64,000 nucleotides of DNA from assembly GCF_947496485.1 (NCBI RefSeq), contig NZ_CANMCZ010000001.1, positions 1,173,596 to 1,237,595 on the forward strand, read 5' to 3'. This DNA comes from an uncultured Winogradskyella sp. (GTDB lineage Bacteria > Bacteroidota > Bacteroidia > Flavobacteriales > Flavobacteriaceae). Below the pieces are notes generated by a model, which searched no databases, was not told the origin of the DNA, and saw nothing but the letters and a program-made list of their open reading frames with translations. The stretch's first letter is position 1; every line of letters begins with the position of its first letter. Shown in pieces: positions 32,915 to 42,900 of the stretch. Made by a program: the position numbers and the translations under genes.

Positions 32915-33088
32915 TTAGTTCTCTTTTGCCACCTCTAAAGCAGTCAATTTATATTCTATAACTGCCATTTCTTCTCCGTAGTTAATTATCTCATCCGCAG
33001 TTAAATTACAATTAGAGTTTACAGCATCTATAATATCTTGACCTTTTTTAGTGTAATACGCAATTGCAATTTCTATTTTATCTTCCAT
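32915..33088 (-). CDS. Small hypothetical protein (57 aa)
   Basis: An open frame of 58 codons with ATG start: MEDKIEIAIAYYTKKGQDII and a C-terminal helix ending 'EYKLTALEVAKEN'. It is acidic and fully helical with no membrane segment. It follows the AraC gene (33105) by 16 bases on the same strand and ends convergently 6 bases from the HD gene stop, filling the gap almost completely, which supports it being real. Function unknown. Confidence 0.5.
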   Translation of the reverse strand: MEDKIEIAIAYYTKKGQDIIDAVNSNCNLTADEIINYGEEMAVIEYKLTALEVAKEN

Positions 33089-33104
33089 ACAAAGTAAAAT
33101 TTAA

Positions 33105-33983
33105 CTATTGCACCATCAACTTTAGCTCACCTCTATACTTAGAAGCACTTTTTCCCGCAAATTCTTTGAATAACTTATTAAAATGCGAAAAATTATTAAA
33201 ACCACATTCAAAACTCACATCCGTAATACTCATTTGACTTTCTGAAAGTAGTTTGGTTGCATGTACAATACGATATTCATTAACGAGCTTAGTAAATGTT
33301 TTTCCTGTTACTTTTTTAAAATAACGACAAAACGCAGGTACCGTCATGCTCACCTTCTCTGCAATCTCGTCTAAACTAATATGTTCTTTAAAATTTTCAT
33401 TGACATGTTTAAAAACAATATCAATTTTAGCGCTGTCTTGTGGCTCAGTTTCAAATGCAAATCCATCTGCATTAAGTAATGAGTAATCTTCAGATTTTGC
33501 TAAACCATGTAAAATTTCCAACAGAATCAATATCTTTTTAAAACCTTCTTTTTCGTTTAACTTTTCAATTTTGGGCCCTAATTTCTGTTTTGTTTTCACT
33601 CCAAAGAGGATGCCCTTTTTAGAACGCTCAAATAATTGGTTAATTTTTCCCATTTCAGGAATGTCAAAAAAATGTTCCCCTAAAAACTCTGGTTTAAACT
33701 GTACCAAAGTTTCAGAACCATTGATAGTTAAACGATCTGTAAAACCATTGTGTGGTAAGTTAGAACCAATAAGCAATAACTGACTGTTATTAAAATAAGA
33801 TAAATGATTACCTATATGACGTTTTCCTCGTCCTTTATTTACATAAACCAATTCAATTTCTGGATGAAAATGCCAAAATGGTTTGGTTTCATCATTGAAA
33901 GCATCCATTTTATGGTTCTTTACTAATAATGAACTCCCAAACTCTGGACTTATCTTTTCTAATGTAGGTTTTCTTGTTTTCAT
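33105..33983 (-). CDS. AraC-family transcriptional regulator (cupin sensor)
   Basis: 292 residues. N-terminal cupin: 'FWHFHPEIELVYVNKGRGKRHIGNHLSYF', typical sugar-sensing AraC sensors. C-terminal double HTH (about 190-290): 'ISLDEIAEKVSMTVPAFCRYFKKVTGKTFTKLVNEYRI' and 'SITDVSFECGFNNFSHFNKLFKEFAG'. It is divergent from the first of two paralogous secreted-protein genes, with 11-base repeats in the shared region that also occur before the second paralogue, so these are its likely targets. Confidence 0.9.
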   Translation of the reverse strand: MKTRKPTLEKISPEFGSSLLVKNHKMDAFNDETKPFWHFHPEIELVYVNKGRGKRHIGNHLSYFNNSQLLLIGSNLPHNGFTDRLTINGSETLVQFKPEFLGEHFFDIPEMGKINQLFERSKKGILFGVKTKQKLGPKIEKLNEKEGFKKILILLEILHGLAKSEDYSLLNADGFAFETEPQDSAKIDIVFKHVNENFKEHISLDEIAEKVSMTVPAFCRYFKKVTGKTFTKLVNEYRIVHATKLLSESQMSITDVSFECGFNNFSHFNKLFKEFAGKSASKYRGELKLMVQ

Positions 33984-33999
33984 AATAGACTTATAATTA

Positions 34000-34007
34000 C
34001 AAAGTTA
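34000..34007 (-). promoter_or_regulatory. -7 element for the AraC gene
   Basis: TAACTTTG on the minus strand, 16 bases before the ATG at 33983. Confidence 0.45.
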
Positions 34008-34052
34008 AGTGTATTTTGAATTCAAATCTATGTGTAATTACCAAAAAAGTAC

Positions 34053-34081
34053 ACTATTTTAACCATATATACTATTTTAAC
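34053..34081. promoter_or_regulatory. Tandem ACTATTTTAAC operator candidate
   Basis: ACTATTTTAAC at 34053-34063 and 34071-34081, 18 bases apart, between the divergent AraC gene and the first paralogue. The first copy is matched at exactly the same promoter distance in front of the second paralogue (35083-35093). Confidence 0.5.
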
Positions 34082-34122
34082 TTTGAATAAGGTTAATTAT
34101 GCACATAAACATACCAAAATCC

Positions 34123-34156
34123 TTGTTTTACAAAAGCTTAAGTCACTATACATTTG
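34123..34156 (+). promoter_or_regulatory. Promoter of the first paralogous secreted protein
   Basis: TTG (34123-34125), 23-base spacer, TACATTTG (34149-34156). The preceding block 34091-34120 (GGTTAATTATGCA...CCAAAAT) is conserved without gaps before the second paralogue. The leader to the ATG is about 100 bases. Confidence 0.65.
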
Positions 34157-34258
34157 TAGTGTTAAATCATTTAAACTGATAATTAAAAATTGTCATTAAT
34201 AACTAAAAACTAAATAGGCAAGTTTTAAGTTTCAGTGTAACCCAAAAAATGAAACATT

Positions 34259-34816
34259 ATGAAAACATTATTTAAAAACATTTTAGTATTAGTTGTTATG
34301 TCTGTAACATTCAACAACTACGCAAATGCAACATTAGAAGTTTTACCTACTTTTAATAATGTAAAAAAAGGAAACTCTATCACTGTAACTGATGCCACTG
34401 GTGCAGTTATATTTAGCGGTAGAATAAATTTTGATGGTAATATTAGTCGTCTTTACGATTTTTCACAATTAAAAGATGGTCTATATAGTATAGAAGTTAA
34501 TAAAGACTATGTAATTGAAATTAGCGCAGTAGAGGTAAAAAACAATAGTGTTTATTTTATAGAACATAAAAATATAAAGGTTTTTAAACCCGTTTTTAGA
34601 ATCTTTGAGGATAGCATTATAATTTCAAAATTAGCCTTAGATACACCAGAAATGGAAGTTAAGCTTTACTATGAGGACGAATTAATCTACTCAGAAACTG
34701 TAAAAGGAAAAGAGATATTAAATAGAGCTTACAAAATAGATAAAACGATAAAAGGTGAATATTCTGTAATCGTTAAAACTAATGACAGAGTATACGTTGA
34801 AAACTTTAGAATATAG
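34259..34816 (+). CDS. Secreted two-domain beta protein, paralogue 1
   Basis: 185 residues with signal peptide (…LVLVVMSVTFNNYANA). Two beta-sandwich halves resembling the T9SS sorting-tail fold: 'SITVTDATGAVIFSG...YDFSQLKDGLYSIEV' (about 35-80) and 'MEVKLYYEDELIYSETV...KTIKGEYSVIV' (about 130-178), with conserved ends 'NDRVYVENFRI'. It is a clear paralogue of the gene at 35216, including promoter and terminator. No catalytic motif; a periplasmic or surface structural role is possible. Probably under control of the adjacent AraC regulator. Confidence 0.75.
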   Translation: MKTLFKNILVLVVMSVTFNNYANATLEVLPTFNNVKKGNSITVTDATGAVIFSGRINFDGNISRLYDFSQLKDGLYSIEVNKDYVIEISAVEVKNNSVYFIEHKNIKVFKPVFRIFEDSIIISKLALDTPEMEVKLYYEDELIYSETVKGKEILNRAYKIDKTIKGEYSVIVKTNDRVYVENFRI

Positions 34817-34849
34817 ATTGTTGTTTATATATTAGTTTTTTATTTAGTG

Positions 34850-34880
34850 AAAAGTGGGCTTATAATAGCCCACTTTTTTT
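34850..34880 (+). terminator. Rho-independent terminator of paralogue 1
   Basis: AAAGTGGGCT (34851-34860), six-base loop, AGCCCACTTT (34867-34876), T-run. The same hairpin arm and flanks recur after paralogue 2. Confidence 0.9.
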
Positions 34881-35215
34881 GTTTAAAAAAAATATAATCT
34901 TATTTATAATTTTATTAAAATCAAATAATAGCTCCATACGATACTTCATTATTACAAATACAATTCTGACTTATAGATACGTCCTTTTAAAATGAGTTTA
35001 TTGCAAAACAGAATGTATAAAAGTATTTCACAAATACTAATCTTAAAAACATAGAGACTATAGCGGATTAACACCAATATATACTATTTTAACCTATTGG
35101 TATTTCTAGAGCGACTATATGGTTAATTTTGCATATAAATATGCCAAAATGGTTGTTTTCTTAAGCTTTGATGCGCTATACATTTGTACTCATAATCACT
35201 TAACCTGATTTTATT
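34881..35215 (+). promoter_or_regulatory. Intergenic region with the paralogue 2 promoter and operator
   Basis: Of this 335-base gap, 34881-35070 shows nothing I can assign. ACCAATA (35073-35079) and TATTGGT (35095-35101) form an inverted repeat enclosing ACTATTTTAAC (35083-35093). Then the conserved block 35121-35150, TTG (35153-35155), a 23-base spacer and TACATTTG (35179-35186). All shared elements lie exactly 1030 bases from their counterparts before paralogue 1. The leader here is about 30 bases. Confidence 0.65.
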
Positions 35216-35770
35216 ATGAAAAAACTATTTAAAAAAATTTTAGTATTAGCTGTAGTGTTCGGAACATATACAAGCTACGCCAGCGAAGTTTTGGAAGTTA
35301 CATCAACTTATAACTACGTAGAAAAAGGAAGTCAAATTTCTGTAACTGATGCTTCTGGAGAAATTATCTACAGTGGCGAGATTAAACATAACGGTAACCT
35401 AACAACCCTTTTTGATTTTAGTCAATTAAAAGATGGTAAATATACTGTAGAAGTTACCAAAGGTTTTGAAATTGAAATCAATTCTATTGAAGTCAAAGAT
35501 CATACGGTTTCTATAAATACTGATAAACAAATCATTTTTAAACCTGTTGTTAGAAATCGAAATAATCAAGTTTTAATTTCAAAATTAACTTTAGATTCAA
35601 ATACAATGAAAGTAGAGCTCTATTTTGAAGGGGAATTAATTCATTCGGAAACTGTAGAGGGAAATAACGTATTAAATCGTGTGTACAAACTAGATGAAAC
35701 ACTTAAAGGTCATTACACAGCCAAAATTGAGTCTAACGACAGAGTGTTTATCGAAAACTTTAGAATATAG
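35216..35770 (+). CDS. Secreted two-domain beta protein, paralogue 2
   Basis: 184 residues, the same architecture as the gene at 34259: signal peptide (…VVFGTYTSYA), 'QISVTDASGEIIYSGEI...FDFSQLKDGKYTVEV' and 'MKVELYFEGELIHSETV...ETLKGHYTAKI', ending 'NDRVFIENFRI'. The two proteins align along their whole length with few gaps, and their 3' flanks (ATAGATTGTTGTTTATAT...) are also nearly identical, so this is a tandem duplication that carried promoter and terminator. Function unknown. Confidence 0.75.
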   Translation: MKKLFKKILVLAVVFGTYTSYASEVLEVTSTYNYVEKGSQISVTDASGEIIYSGEIKHNGNLTTLFDFSQLKDGKYTVEVTKGFEIEINSIEVKDHTVSINTDKQIIFKPVVRNRNNQVLISKLTLDSNTMKVELYFEGELIHSETVEGNNVLNRVYKLDETLKGHYTAKIESNDRVFIENFRI

Positions 35771-35799
35771 ATTGTTGTTTATATATTAGTTTATTAGTG

Positions 35800-35832
35800 A
35801 AAAGTGGGCCCTTATCAAAGCCCACTTTTTTT
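35800..35832. terminator. Terminator of paralogue 2 and the convergent radical SAM gene
   Basis: AAAGTGGGC (35801-35809), 10-base loop, GCCCACTTT (35820-35828), T-run. It abuts the stop of the minus-strand radical SAM gene at 35835 and can serve both. Confidence 0.88.
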
Positions 35833-35834
35833 GT

Positions 35835-36911
35835 TTAAAAGAGTTTCATTTGGCCAACTTTATACTGCTCATGAAGCTCTGTGTTTAATCTCGGCATTGT
35901 TTTATCCTTAAAATATTTTAGTCTTGCCAATGCAACTAAATCATTAATTTGTTTGGCAATTTGTCCTTCGCCTCGCATTCTAATTCCATATCTACTTTCA
36001 TTTAATTTACCACCATGACAATTTTCTATTTGGTGTAATACCTTATCAGCTCTGTCTGGCAAAGTCTTTCTTATCCAATCAGTAAAAATCTCACCAATTG
36101 CTCCATTTAATCTTACAATCGTATGTGCAATACTTAATGCTCCAGCTTCTGAAACAGATTTTGCAAGTGGTAAAATTTCATGACTATTAATGGATGGAAT
36201 TATTGGTGCCAACATTACATTTACAGGAATTCCATTCTCACTCAACTCTTTTATAACTTTTAGCCTTCGTTTTATAGTTGCAGTTCTAGGTTCTAAAATT
36301 CGTCTAGTGTCTTCAGATAATGAAGTAATTGAAACATTTACTGATATTAAATTATCCTGAGCAAGATCTTTAAGCAAATCCAAATCTCTTAGAATTAAAG
36401 CATTTTTAGTGATAATAGCCGTTGGATGTTTGTATTTCAGAAATACTTCTAGACATTGTCTGGTTAGTTGAAATTTTCGCTCTGCTGGTTGATAACAATC
36501 AGTATTACCAGACATTACTATGGGATGCGCTTTCCAGCTTTTCTTTTTTAAATGGGTTTCTAAAAGTTCTGGAGCTGTTTTCTTTACTAAAATTCGACGT
36601 TCAAAATCTAAACCAGCACTGTAACCCCAAAATTCATGGCTATTACGCGCATAGCAATAAATACAACCATGTTCACAGCCTTGATACATATTCATGGAAT
36701 AGGCCATACCAACATCTGGGCTCGTTACTTTATTGACTATAGTCTTAGGAAAAACATTAAGGTATTGTGTCTTGTTCTTATCAGCAATTTCACCTTCTTT
36801 TTGGCAAAATTCCAAGAAATCGTCTCGCATTTCGTAAGACAACTCAAAGAACCTGTTGTGCGTGTTTTGTTGGGCACCTCTTCCTATTATGGTTGATTTG
36901 GGATTTATCAT
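35835..36911 (-). CDS. PA0069-family radical SAM protein (SplB-like)
   Basis: 358 residues. [4Fe-4S] motif C79-x3-C83-x2-C86 ('GCEHGCIYCYARN'), then 'SGNTDCYQPAERKFQLTRQCLEV' and 'IISVNVSI'-type strands of the SAM barrel, with 'VMLAPIIPSIN' and 'RMRGEGQIAKQI' at the C terminus. These segments define the PA0069/SplB-like group. Reaction unknown. No partner genes nearby; it is convergent with paralogue 2. Confidence 0.9.
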   Translation of the reverse strand: MINPKSTIIGRGAQQNTHNRFFELSYEMRDDFLEFCQKEGEIADKNKTQYLNVFPKTIVNKVTSPDVGMAYSMNMYQGCEHGCIYCYARNSHEFWGYSAGLDFERRILVKKTAPELLETHLKKKSWKAHPIVMSGNTDCYQPAERKFQLTRQCLEVFLKYKHPTAIITKNALILRDLDLLKDLAQDNLISVNVSITSLSEDTRRILEPRTATIKRRLKVIKELSENGIPVNVMLAPIIPSINSHEILPLAKSVSEAGALSIAHTIVRLNGAIGEIFTDWIRKTLPDRADKVLHQIENCHGGKLNESRYGIRMRGEGQIAKQINDLVALARLKYFKDKTMPRLNTELHEQYKVGQMKLF

Positions 36912-37049
36912 ACCATAAAATTAGTATGAAATGAACGTGAGTGTGGCTACAGGTTGTAGTTTTAACCTAATACGTTATTCTCAAGGTTTTGTGGGAAGAG
37001 TTGTGTTATTTTATCAAACCAAAAGTAATAAGTTTTGATATAAAAGATT

Positions 37050-37832
37050 CTATTTTCCAGGAAAATCGGCCTTACGCTTTTCTAAAAACGCAGTAGTACC
37101 TTCAACAAAATCTTCAGTACCAAAGCATTTCCCAAATTGCTTGATTTCTACTTTGTAGCCATCTTTTCCGTCTCTATAGTTGGCATTTATTGCCTTTATA
37201 GCTTTACCAATGGCAACTAAAGAATTGCGCATAATCTTACTCGCAATTTTTTCTGATAGTGGCAATAGTTCTTCTTGCTCAACTACATGGTTTACTAGGC
37301 CATAATTTAAAGCTTGGTTGGCATCAATCATACCAGCAGTCATTACCATTTCCATAGCTCTACCTTTACCAACTAGCTGCGGTAAACGTTGTGTGCCTCC
37401 ATAACCAGGAATAACACCTAGAGACGTTTCTGGTAAGCCCATTTTAGCATTAGTACTCGCTATCCTAAAGTGACAAGCCATCGCTAATTCTAGACCTCCA
37501 CCTAGAGCAAAACCGTTAACAGCTGCAATAACTGGTGTACTTAGGTTTTCTACAAAATCGAACAATAAGGCCTGTCCTTGTGCTGCTAATTTACCTCCTT
37601 CGTTGATATTAAAATCTGCAAACTCACTAATGTCTGCACCCGCAACAAAAGCTTTTTCTCCGCTCCCTGTAATAATAATGACTTTTGTATCAGCATCCTC
37701 ATTGGCCTCATCAAAAGCGTCATGCAGTTCTTGAATTGTGTCTTTGTTTAAGGCATTTAGCTTATTTGGTCTGTTGATCGTTATGGTTGTAATTCCGTTT
37801 GAGGTTTGAGATAATATGTTTTCGTAGTTCAT
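37050..37832 (-). CDS. Enoyl-CoA hydratase/isomerase (crotonase family)
   Basis: 260 residues, full crotonase length. 'AFVAGADISEF' and 'NGFALGGGLELAMACHFRIAS' form the oxyanion hole; both hydratase glutamates are present (E in G-G-G-L-E-L and E in 'PETSLGVIPGYGGTQRL'). So a true short-chain enoyl-CoA hydratase is likely. It hydrates 2-enoyl-CoA in beta-oxidation or amino-acid breakdown. No other beta-oxidation gene is nearby. Confidence 0.92.
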   Translation of the reverse strand: MNYENILSQTSNGITTITINRPNKLNALNKDTIQELHDAFDEANEDADTKVIIITGSGEKAFVAGADISEFADFNINEGGKLAAQGQALLFDFVENLSTPVIAAVNGFALGGGLELAMACHFRIASTNAKMGLPETSLGVIPGYGGTQRLPQLVGKGRAMEMVMTAGMIDANQALNYGLVNHVVEQEELLPLSEKIASKIMRNSLVAIGKAIKAINANYRDGKDGYKVEIKQFGKCFGTEDFVEGTTAFLEKRKADFPGK

Positions 37833-37898
37833 TAAAAATTATTTAATTAGAGACCTTTTTACTTCGCTCAAGGTAACAGCTAGTTTCTTTCTTGAGGG

Positions 37899-39353
37899 TT
37901 ATTCCTTCGGAAAAGTAACAGTAAATGTTGTTCCTATTCCTTGTTGAGACACAAAGGTAATACTTCCATTATAAGTTTCTACAATGTTTTTTACCATGGC
38001 CAAGCCTAGTCCCATACCACTTGATTTGGTTGTGAATTTTGGTTCAAAAACTCTAGATTTATTCTCTTCAGAAATACCAGAACCGTTGTCTTTAACAGTT
38101 ATATTGATCATATCACCTTCGCTAAAAACACGAACTTCTATTTTCGGATTTCCTGAACCTTCTGGTATAGCTTGAATTCCATTTTTTACTAGATTAGTAA
38201 CAACTCTTATGAGTTGTGTTCTATCGAATTTTGCAATAAGTTCCTCATCCTCTGGATAGAACGTTATATAGTCCTCATTAAAAATATCGAGTGCTAACTT
38301 TACTATATGTGCAACATTTAGTACTTCTTTCTTTTGAGCTGGCATTTTTGCAAAATTCGAAAATGCCGAAGCTATAGAACTCATTGTGTCTATTTGCTGA
38401 ATTAATGTATTGCTATACTCTTCAACTTTTTGATGAATGTTTTCGTCATTAGGATCAAATTTTCGCTGAAAACTTTGCACACTCAATCGCATTGGTGTCA
38501 ATGGATTTTTAATCTCATGAGCCACCTGCTTGGCCATTTCTCTCCAAGCTTGTTCTCTTTCACTAGTTGCCAATTTCACCGCACTATCTTCTAGCTCATC
38601 AATCATGCTGTTATAAGAATTTACAAGTGTTTCAATCTCGTCACTAGAGGAATCAATTTCAATTTTCTTATTGCGTTTTTCAAGTCGTGTTTCGATCATT
38701 TTATCACTAATTGTTTTTAGTGATTTAGTAATATATTTTAAAATGAAATATGCGAATATTATTGCAACCAGAATCATCGCTAAATAGGCGTAACCTAAAC
38801 GCCTTAAAAACTGATTTAATTCTTTGTTGAAAAAATCATCATCTTCTAAGTATGGTAGGTTTAAAATGGCTATATTCTTAAACTTTTCATCAGTTATGTA
38901 TGTGTATGATGATTGAAACGTTTGTCCGTTTTCCTGATTTTTAACGACATATCGATGCTCTACAGTATTAGCCAATGCATTTAGAATTTCTGCATCTAAA
39001 CATATTTCCGTAGTATCTCTATATATAGTACGTTTTGAACTTTTTAATAACTGCCCATCTAAATCGTATAGAATAATTTTTTGGTTATGAATAGCGTCTA
39101 TATCAAATATTTCGTCTTTAAAAATTAGAGGAATATTCTGAGTGGTAACAGGATAAGTAGTTTCTCTAATCGTAAAACTAATACTGCGTCTTATAGCTTT
39201 TTCCTTTCGCTCTAAACGTTCTTTGTGATAATCTTTTGCTTCTTCGTTGTACTGATAAATAGTAACTGCTGCTATTAAAATTGAAGCCAATAATACTAAT
39301 AGTATCATAGCTACAAATATTCTTGCTCTTAAGGACAGTCTTTTTATTTTCAT
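37899..39353 (-). CDS. Membrane sensor histidine kinase with HAMP domain
   Basis: 484 residues from the ATG at 39353 (an upstream TTG at 39377 extends the frame by 8 codons but has no support). TM1 about residues 10-32, a periplasmic sensor (33-185), TM2 about 190-212, HAMP (about 215-265), H-box 'VAHEIKNPLTPMRLSVQ' near residue 280, N-box 'LVKNGIQAI', G1 'DNGSG' and G2 'GMGLGLAMV'. The kinase core resembles NtrY-like kinases. No response regulator is adjacent, so it is an orphan kinase here. It lies 5 codons or so downstream of hemJ on the same strand. Confidence 0.93.
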   Translation of the reverse strand: MKIKRLSLRARIFVAMILLVLLASILIAAVTIYQYNEEAKDYHKERLERKEKAIRRSISFTIRETTYPVTTQNIPLIFKDEIFDIDAIHNQKIILYDLDGQLLKSSKRTIYRDTTEICLDAEILNALANTVEHRYVVKNQENGQTFQSSYTYITDEKFKNIAILNLPYLEDDDFFNKELNQFLRRLGYAYLAMILVAIIFAYFILKYITKSLKTISDKMIETRLEKRNKKIEIDSSSDEIETLVNSYNSMIDELEDSAVKLATSEREQAWREMAKQVAHEIKNPLTPMRLSVQSFQRKFDPNDENIHQKVEEYSNTLIQQIDTMSSIASAFSNFAKMPAQKKEVLNVAHIVKLALDIFNEDYITFYPEDEELIAKFDRTQLIRVVTNLVKNGIQAIPEGSGNPKIEVRVFSEGDMINITVKDNGSGISEENKSRVFEPKFTTKSSGMGLGLAMVKNIVETYNGSITFVSQQGIGTTFTVTFPKE

Positions 39354-39382
39354 TGAGCTAAATATAGCAATAATCAAGCCAA

Positions 39383-39931
39383 CTAAGCGTCAGGATTTTT
39401 AGAACGAATATTTTTATACAATTTAAAGCCTAGCATAATTAAAATCCCTAATATAACTATTCCAACTACCCCAAAAATCCAATTGATAGTACTTTTTAAA
39501 ATCACTAAAAAGGTTACAGCAAAAAGAATGAATGTAGCACCTTCATTCCAGATGCGCATAAAGTTTGATGTCACTTTAACCTCATCTTTTTGAAGTTGTT
39601 TATAATAAATATGTGTTTTATAATGATAAATAAACAGGAATAATACGAATACTAATTTAACATGCATCCAACCTTGTTGAAACCAACTTGGCACTAAAAC
39701 CATTAACCAAACCGCAAATAAAGTTGCTAGTATTGCAGATGGCCAAGTAATAATAAACCACAAGCGTTTTGCCATAAGTTTTAATTGCTTTCCTAGTATC
39801 TCTTTATCTGGTGATGGCTTATGAAAGGCCTCTATTTGATATACGAACAGCCGTGGAATATAGAATAAACCTGCAAACCAAGTAATAACGAAAATGAGGT
39901 GTAGGGATTTTATGTAATTGTAGTATTCCAT
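39383..39931 (-). CDS. hemJ: Protoporphyrinogen oxidase HemJ (CopD-like)
   Basis: 182 residues, four or five membrane helices. The family motifs are 'SLHLIFVITWFAGLFYIPRLFVY' at the N terminus (conserved His) and 'WMHVKLVFVLFLFIYH' (conserved Lys) in the third helix. HemJ oxidises protoporphyrinogen IX to protoporphyrin IX in bacteria lacking HemG/HemY; the product goes to HemH, whose gene is about 5 kb away. Its start overlaps the upstream large BNR gene by one base (TAATG). Confidence 0.9.
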   Translation of the reverse strand: MEYYNYIKSLHLIFVITWFAGLFYIPRLFVYQIEAFHKPSPDKEILGKQLKLMAKRLWFIITWPSAILATLFAVWLMVLVPSWFQQGWMHVKLVFVLFLFIYHYKTHIYYKQLQKDEVKVTSNFMRIWNEGATFILFAVTFLVILKSTINWIFGVVGIVILGILIMLGFKLYKNIRSKNPDA

Positions 39932-42900
39932 TAATCTTCAACAAATAAATAATTCAATTGTTTGGCATTAAAAGCAGCATTAAATGCTTTTACTTCTTCG
40001 TTTAAAATGATATTAAAGGCTGCTAATTGCTTTTCAATTTTAGCAGTTAATTCATTTTTAACTGCAATGTCTTGCTCTGTTGGTGGAAAATCCCCCATAC
40101 TCACTAGAGAATTTAAATGTCCTAATTTATTGGTTAATCTTATCGGGAAATTTAATGGATCTTGTCCACTTCTGTTTTTCGTTTGATAGAGTTCTTTTTC
40201 AATATCAGATAATTGTTCTTCTAAGGCTTTGGCTTTTTCAACCAATTCCTTCACATTTTCATCATCTTTATATTGTTTTTGAAAACTGCTTAGTTGGCTA
40301 TAAACTTTTCTGATTTTTTTGATGGTTTTATGTGCATTATCCATGGTTTTATTCACATCTTTTATAAACGTAAACTGTTTTTGCATGTCGGCTAATGTAC
40401 TTTCTGTTCTTGGATCTGCAACAATAGTAAATGGTTGTGATTGCTCGTCTCCATTTACATTTAGACTTACTTTGTACTGACCAGGAATTGCTCTTGGTCC
40501 TTGTAAACTTGCCCACCACAAAATCATTCCTTTTAAGCGTTCAGCTCCATCATAAGTCATATTCCAAACAAATTGATTAGCTCCTTTTTTTACTTCTAGC
40601 TTGTTCTTTTTGTCTTTAGTTGAAAAGGTCTTAATTGTATCACCTTTAGTATCAAAATACGTCAAAGACACTTTATCATCCTCTTTAAAATCTTTCAAAT
40701 TGAAATAAGTTATTACTCCATTGGGATGATTGGTTCCAGAAGTTTTACTTCCAGCTCTGCTTCCACCTCGCATTCTATAAGTGTCTTTGGGTTTGAAGAG
40801 CATATTTTTACTTAAATCCGCGTCATACAATTGATGAATTAAAGTAAGATCATCAATCATCCAAAGACTTCTTCCTTGTGTTGCAACAATTAAATTATTG
40901 TCTTTAATTGTTAAATCCGTGATAGGTACAATTGGTAAATTCAACTGAAATGGTTTCCAGTCCTTACCATCATTAAACGAAATGTACATTCCTGTTTCCG
41001 TACCTGCATATAATAAACCTTTGCGTTTTGGATCTTCTCTCAATGCTCTCGTAAAATGTTCTGGATTTATGCCATTGGTGATTTTTGTCCAGCTCTTTCC
41101 ATAATTAGTCGTTTTATATAAGTATGGAGCAAAATCACCTGTTTTATATTTTGTTCCAGCCACATAACAAGTACCAGCATCAAATGCGCTTGGTTCAATG
41201 CTATTAATCATCATCCATTCTGGCATGCCTTTAGGCGTTACATCTGTCCAAGTTTTTCCGCCATCTTGTGTGACATTAATTAAACCATCATCACTACCAA
41301 CCCAAAGCAACCCTTCCTTTAATGGTGATTCTTGTGCTGCAAAAATGGTACAGTAATATTCCACTGACGTATTATCTTGAGTAATTGGTCCACCTGATGA
41401 CTTTAATTTTTCAGGATCGTTTCTTGTTAAATCTGGACTAATAATATCCCAAGATTGTCCTTCATTTTCAGTCACATGAACATGTTGTGAAAAAGTGTAC
41501 AATCGATTTGGATTATGTTTTGAGAATATAATAGGAAAATTCCACTGAAAGCGATATTTCATACCTTCTGCTCCATGTCCCATTGGATTATCTGGCCAAA
41601 CATTTATGGCTCTAACCGTTCCTGTTTTGTGATTCACTCGCGTTAAGAATCCATCATAACTTCCGCCATAAACAATATCATTATCTTCTGGATCTACTGC
41701 AATATGAGCAGATTCACCTCCAGCTGTACTTTCCCAATCGTCTTCAGTGATTGCTCTACCATCTGTTCTGTGTGGAATTCTAATTGTAGAATTATCTTGT
41801 TGAGCCACATAAATACGATATGGAAACGCATTATCTGTTGTTACTCTATAAAACTGAGAAGTTGGTTGGTTGTGATAAGTACTCCAGGTTTCTCCCCCGT
41901 CATAAGTCACTTGTGCTCCTCCATCATCTCCAATAATCATGCGCTTCGGATCTTCGGGTGCAATCCATAAATCGTGATGATCTCCATGTGGTGCGTTATA
42001 GGTATTGAAGGTTTTTCCACCGTCTGTGCTTTTATGATAACGCACATTTAGAACATATACGGTATTGACGTCTTCAGTATCCGCATACAATCTTGTGTAA
42101 TACCAAGCACGTTGACGCAGTTTACGTTCACTATTTACCTGATTCCAAGTTTCCCCACCATCATCACTTCGATATAATCCTCCTTTATCTTTATTTTCAA
42201 TAATTGCCCAAACACGTTGGCTATTCAATGGAGACACTGTAACTCCAATAATTCCTAGAGTGCCTTCAGGAAATCCCTTTTTGGTTGAAATCTCTGTCCA
42301 TGTTTCTCCGCTATCTGTACTTTTCCATAAGGCAGAACCTTCTCCTCCAGAACTTAGACTATAAGGCGTACGCTGCACTCTCCAAGTCGATGCGTATAAA
42401 ACTCTTGGATTGGTTGGGTCCATAATTAAATCTACAACACCAGCATGTGCATTAGAGAACAGTATTTTTCTCCATGTTTTTCCACCATCTGTACTTTTAT
42501 AAACACCACGTTCTTGGGTTGGTTTATAAATGTTTCCTAAAACTCCGGCATAAACAATATTATGATTGGTTGGGTGAACTACAATACGAGGTACGTGCCT
42601 AGAATTTTTTAAGCCAGATGATTTCCAAGTTTTACCAGCATCTTCACTTTTCCAGATACCATATCCTGAAGATACATTTCCCCTAACCGTTTTTTCTCCT
42701 CCTCCAACATACATCACGTTAGGATCACTTTTTGATACCGCAATAGAACCTATACTACCACCAAAGAATCCATCTGAAATATTTTCCCATTGACGACCTC
42801 CATTAGTTGTTTTCCAGATGCCTCCACCTGTTGACCCAAAATAATAAAGGTTGGGTTGATTGGGAACACCTGTTACAGCAGCACTTCGCCCACCTCTAAA

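Noticed and set aside
37833..37898. A fragment like 'CTTCGCTCAAGGTAACAG' that recalls other intergenic repeats
   Set aside because: Too short and without inverted ends; it could be chance or a decayed remnant, so it is not listed as a repeat.
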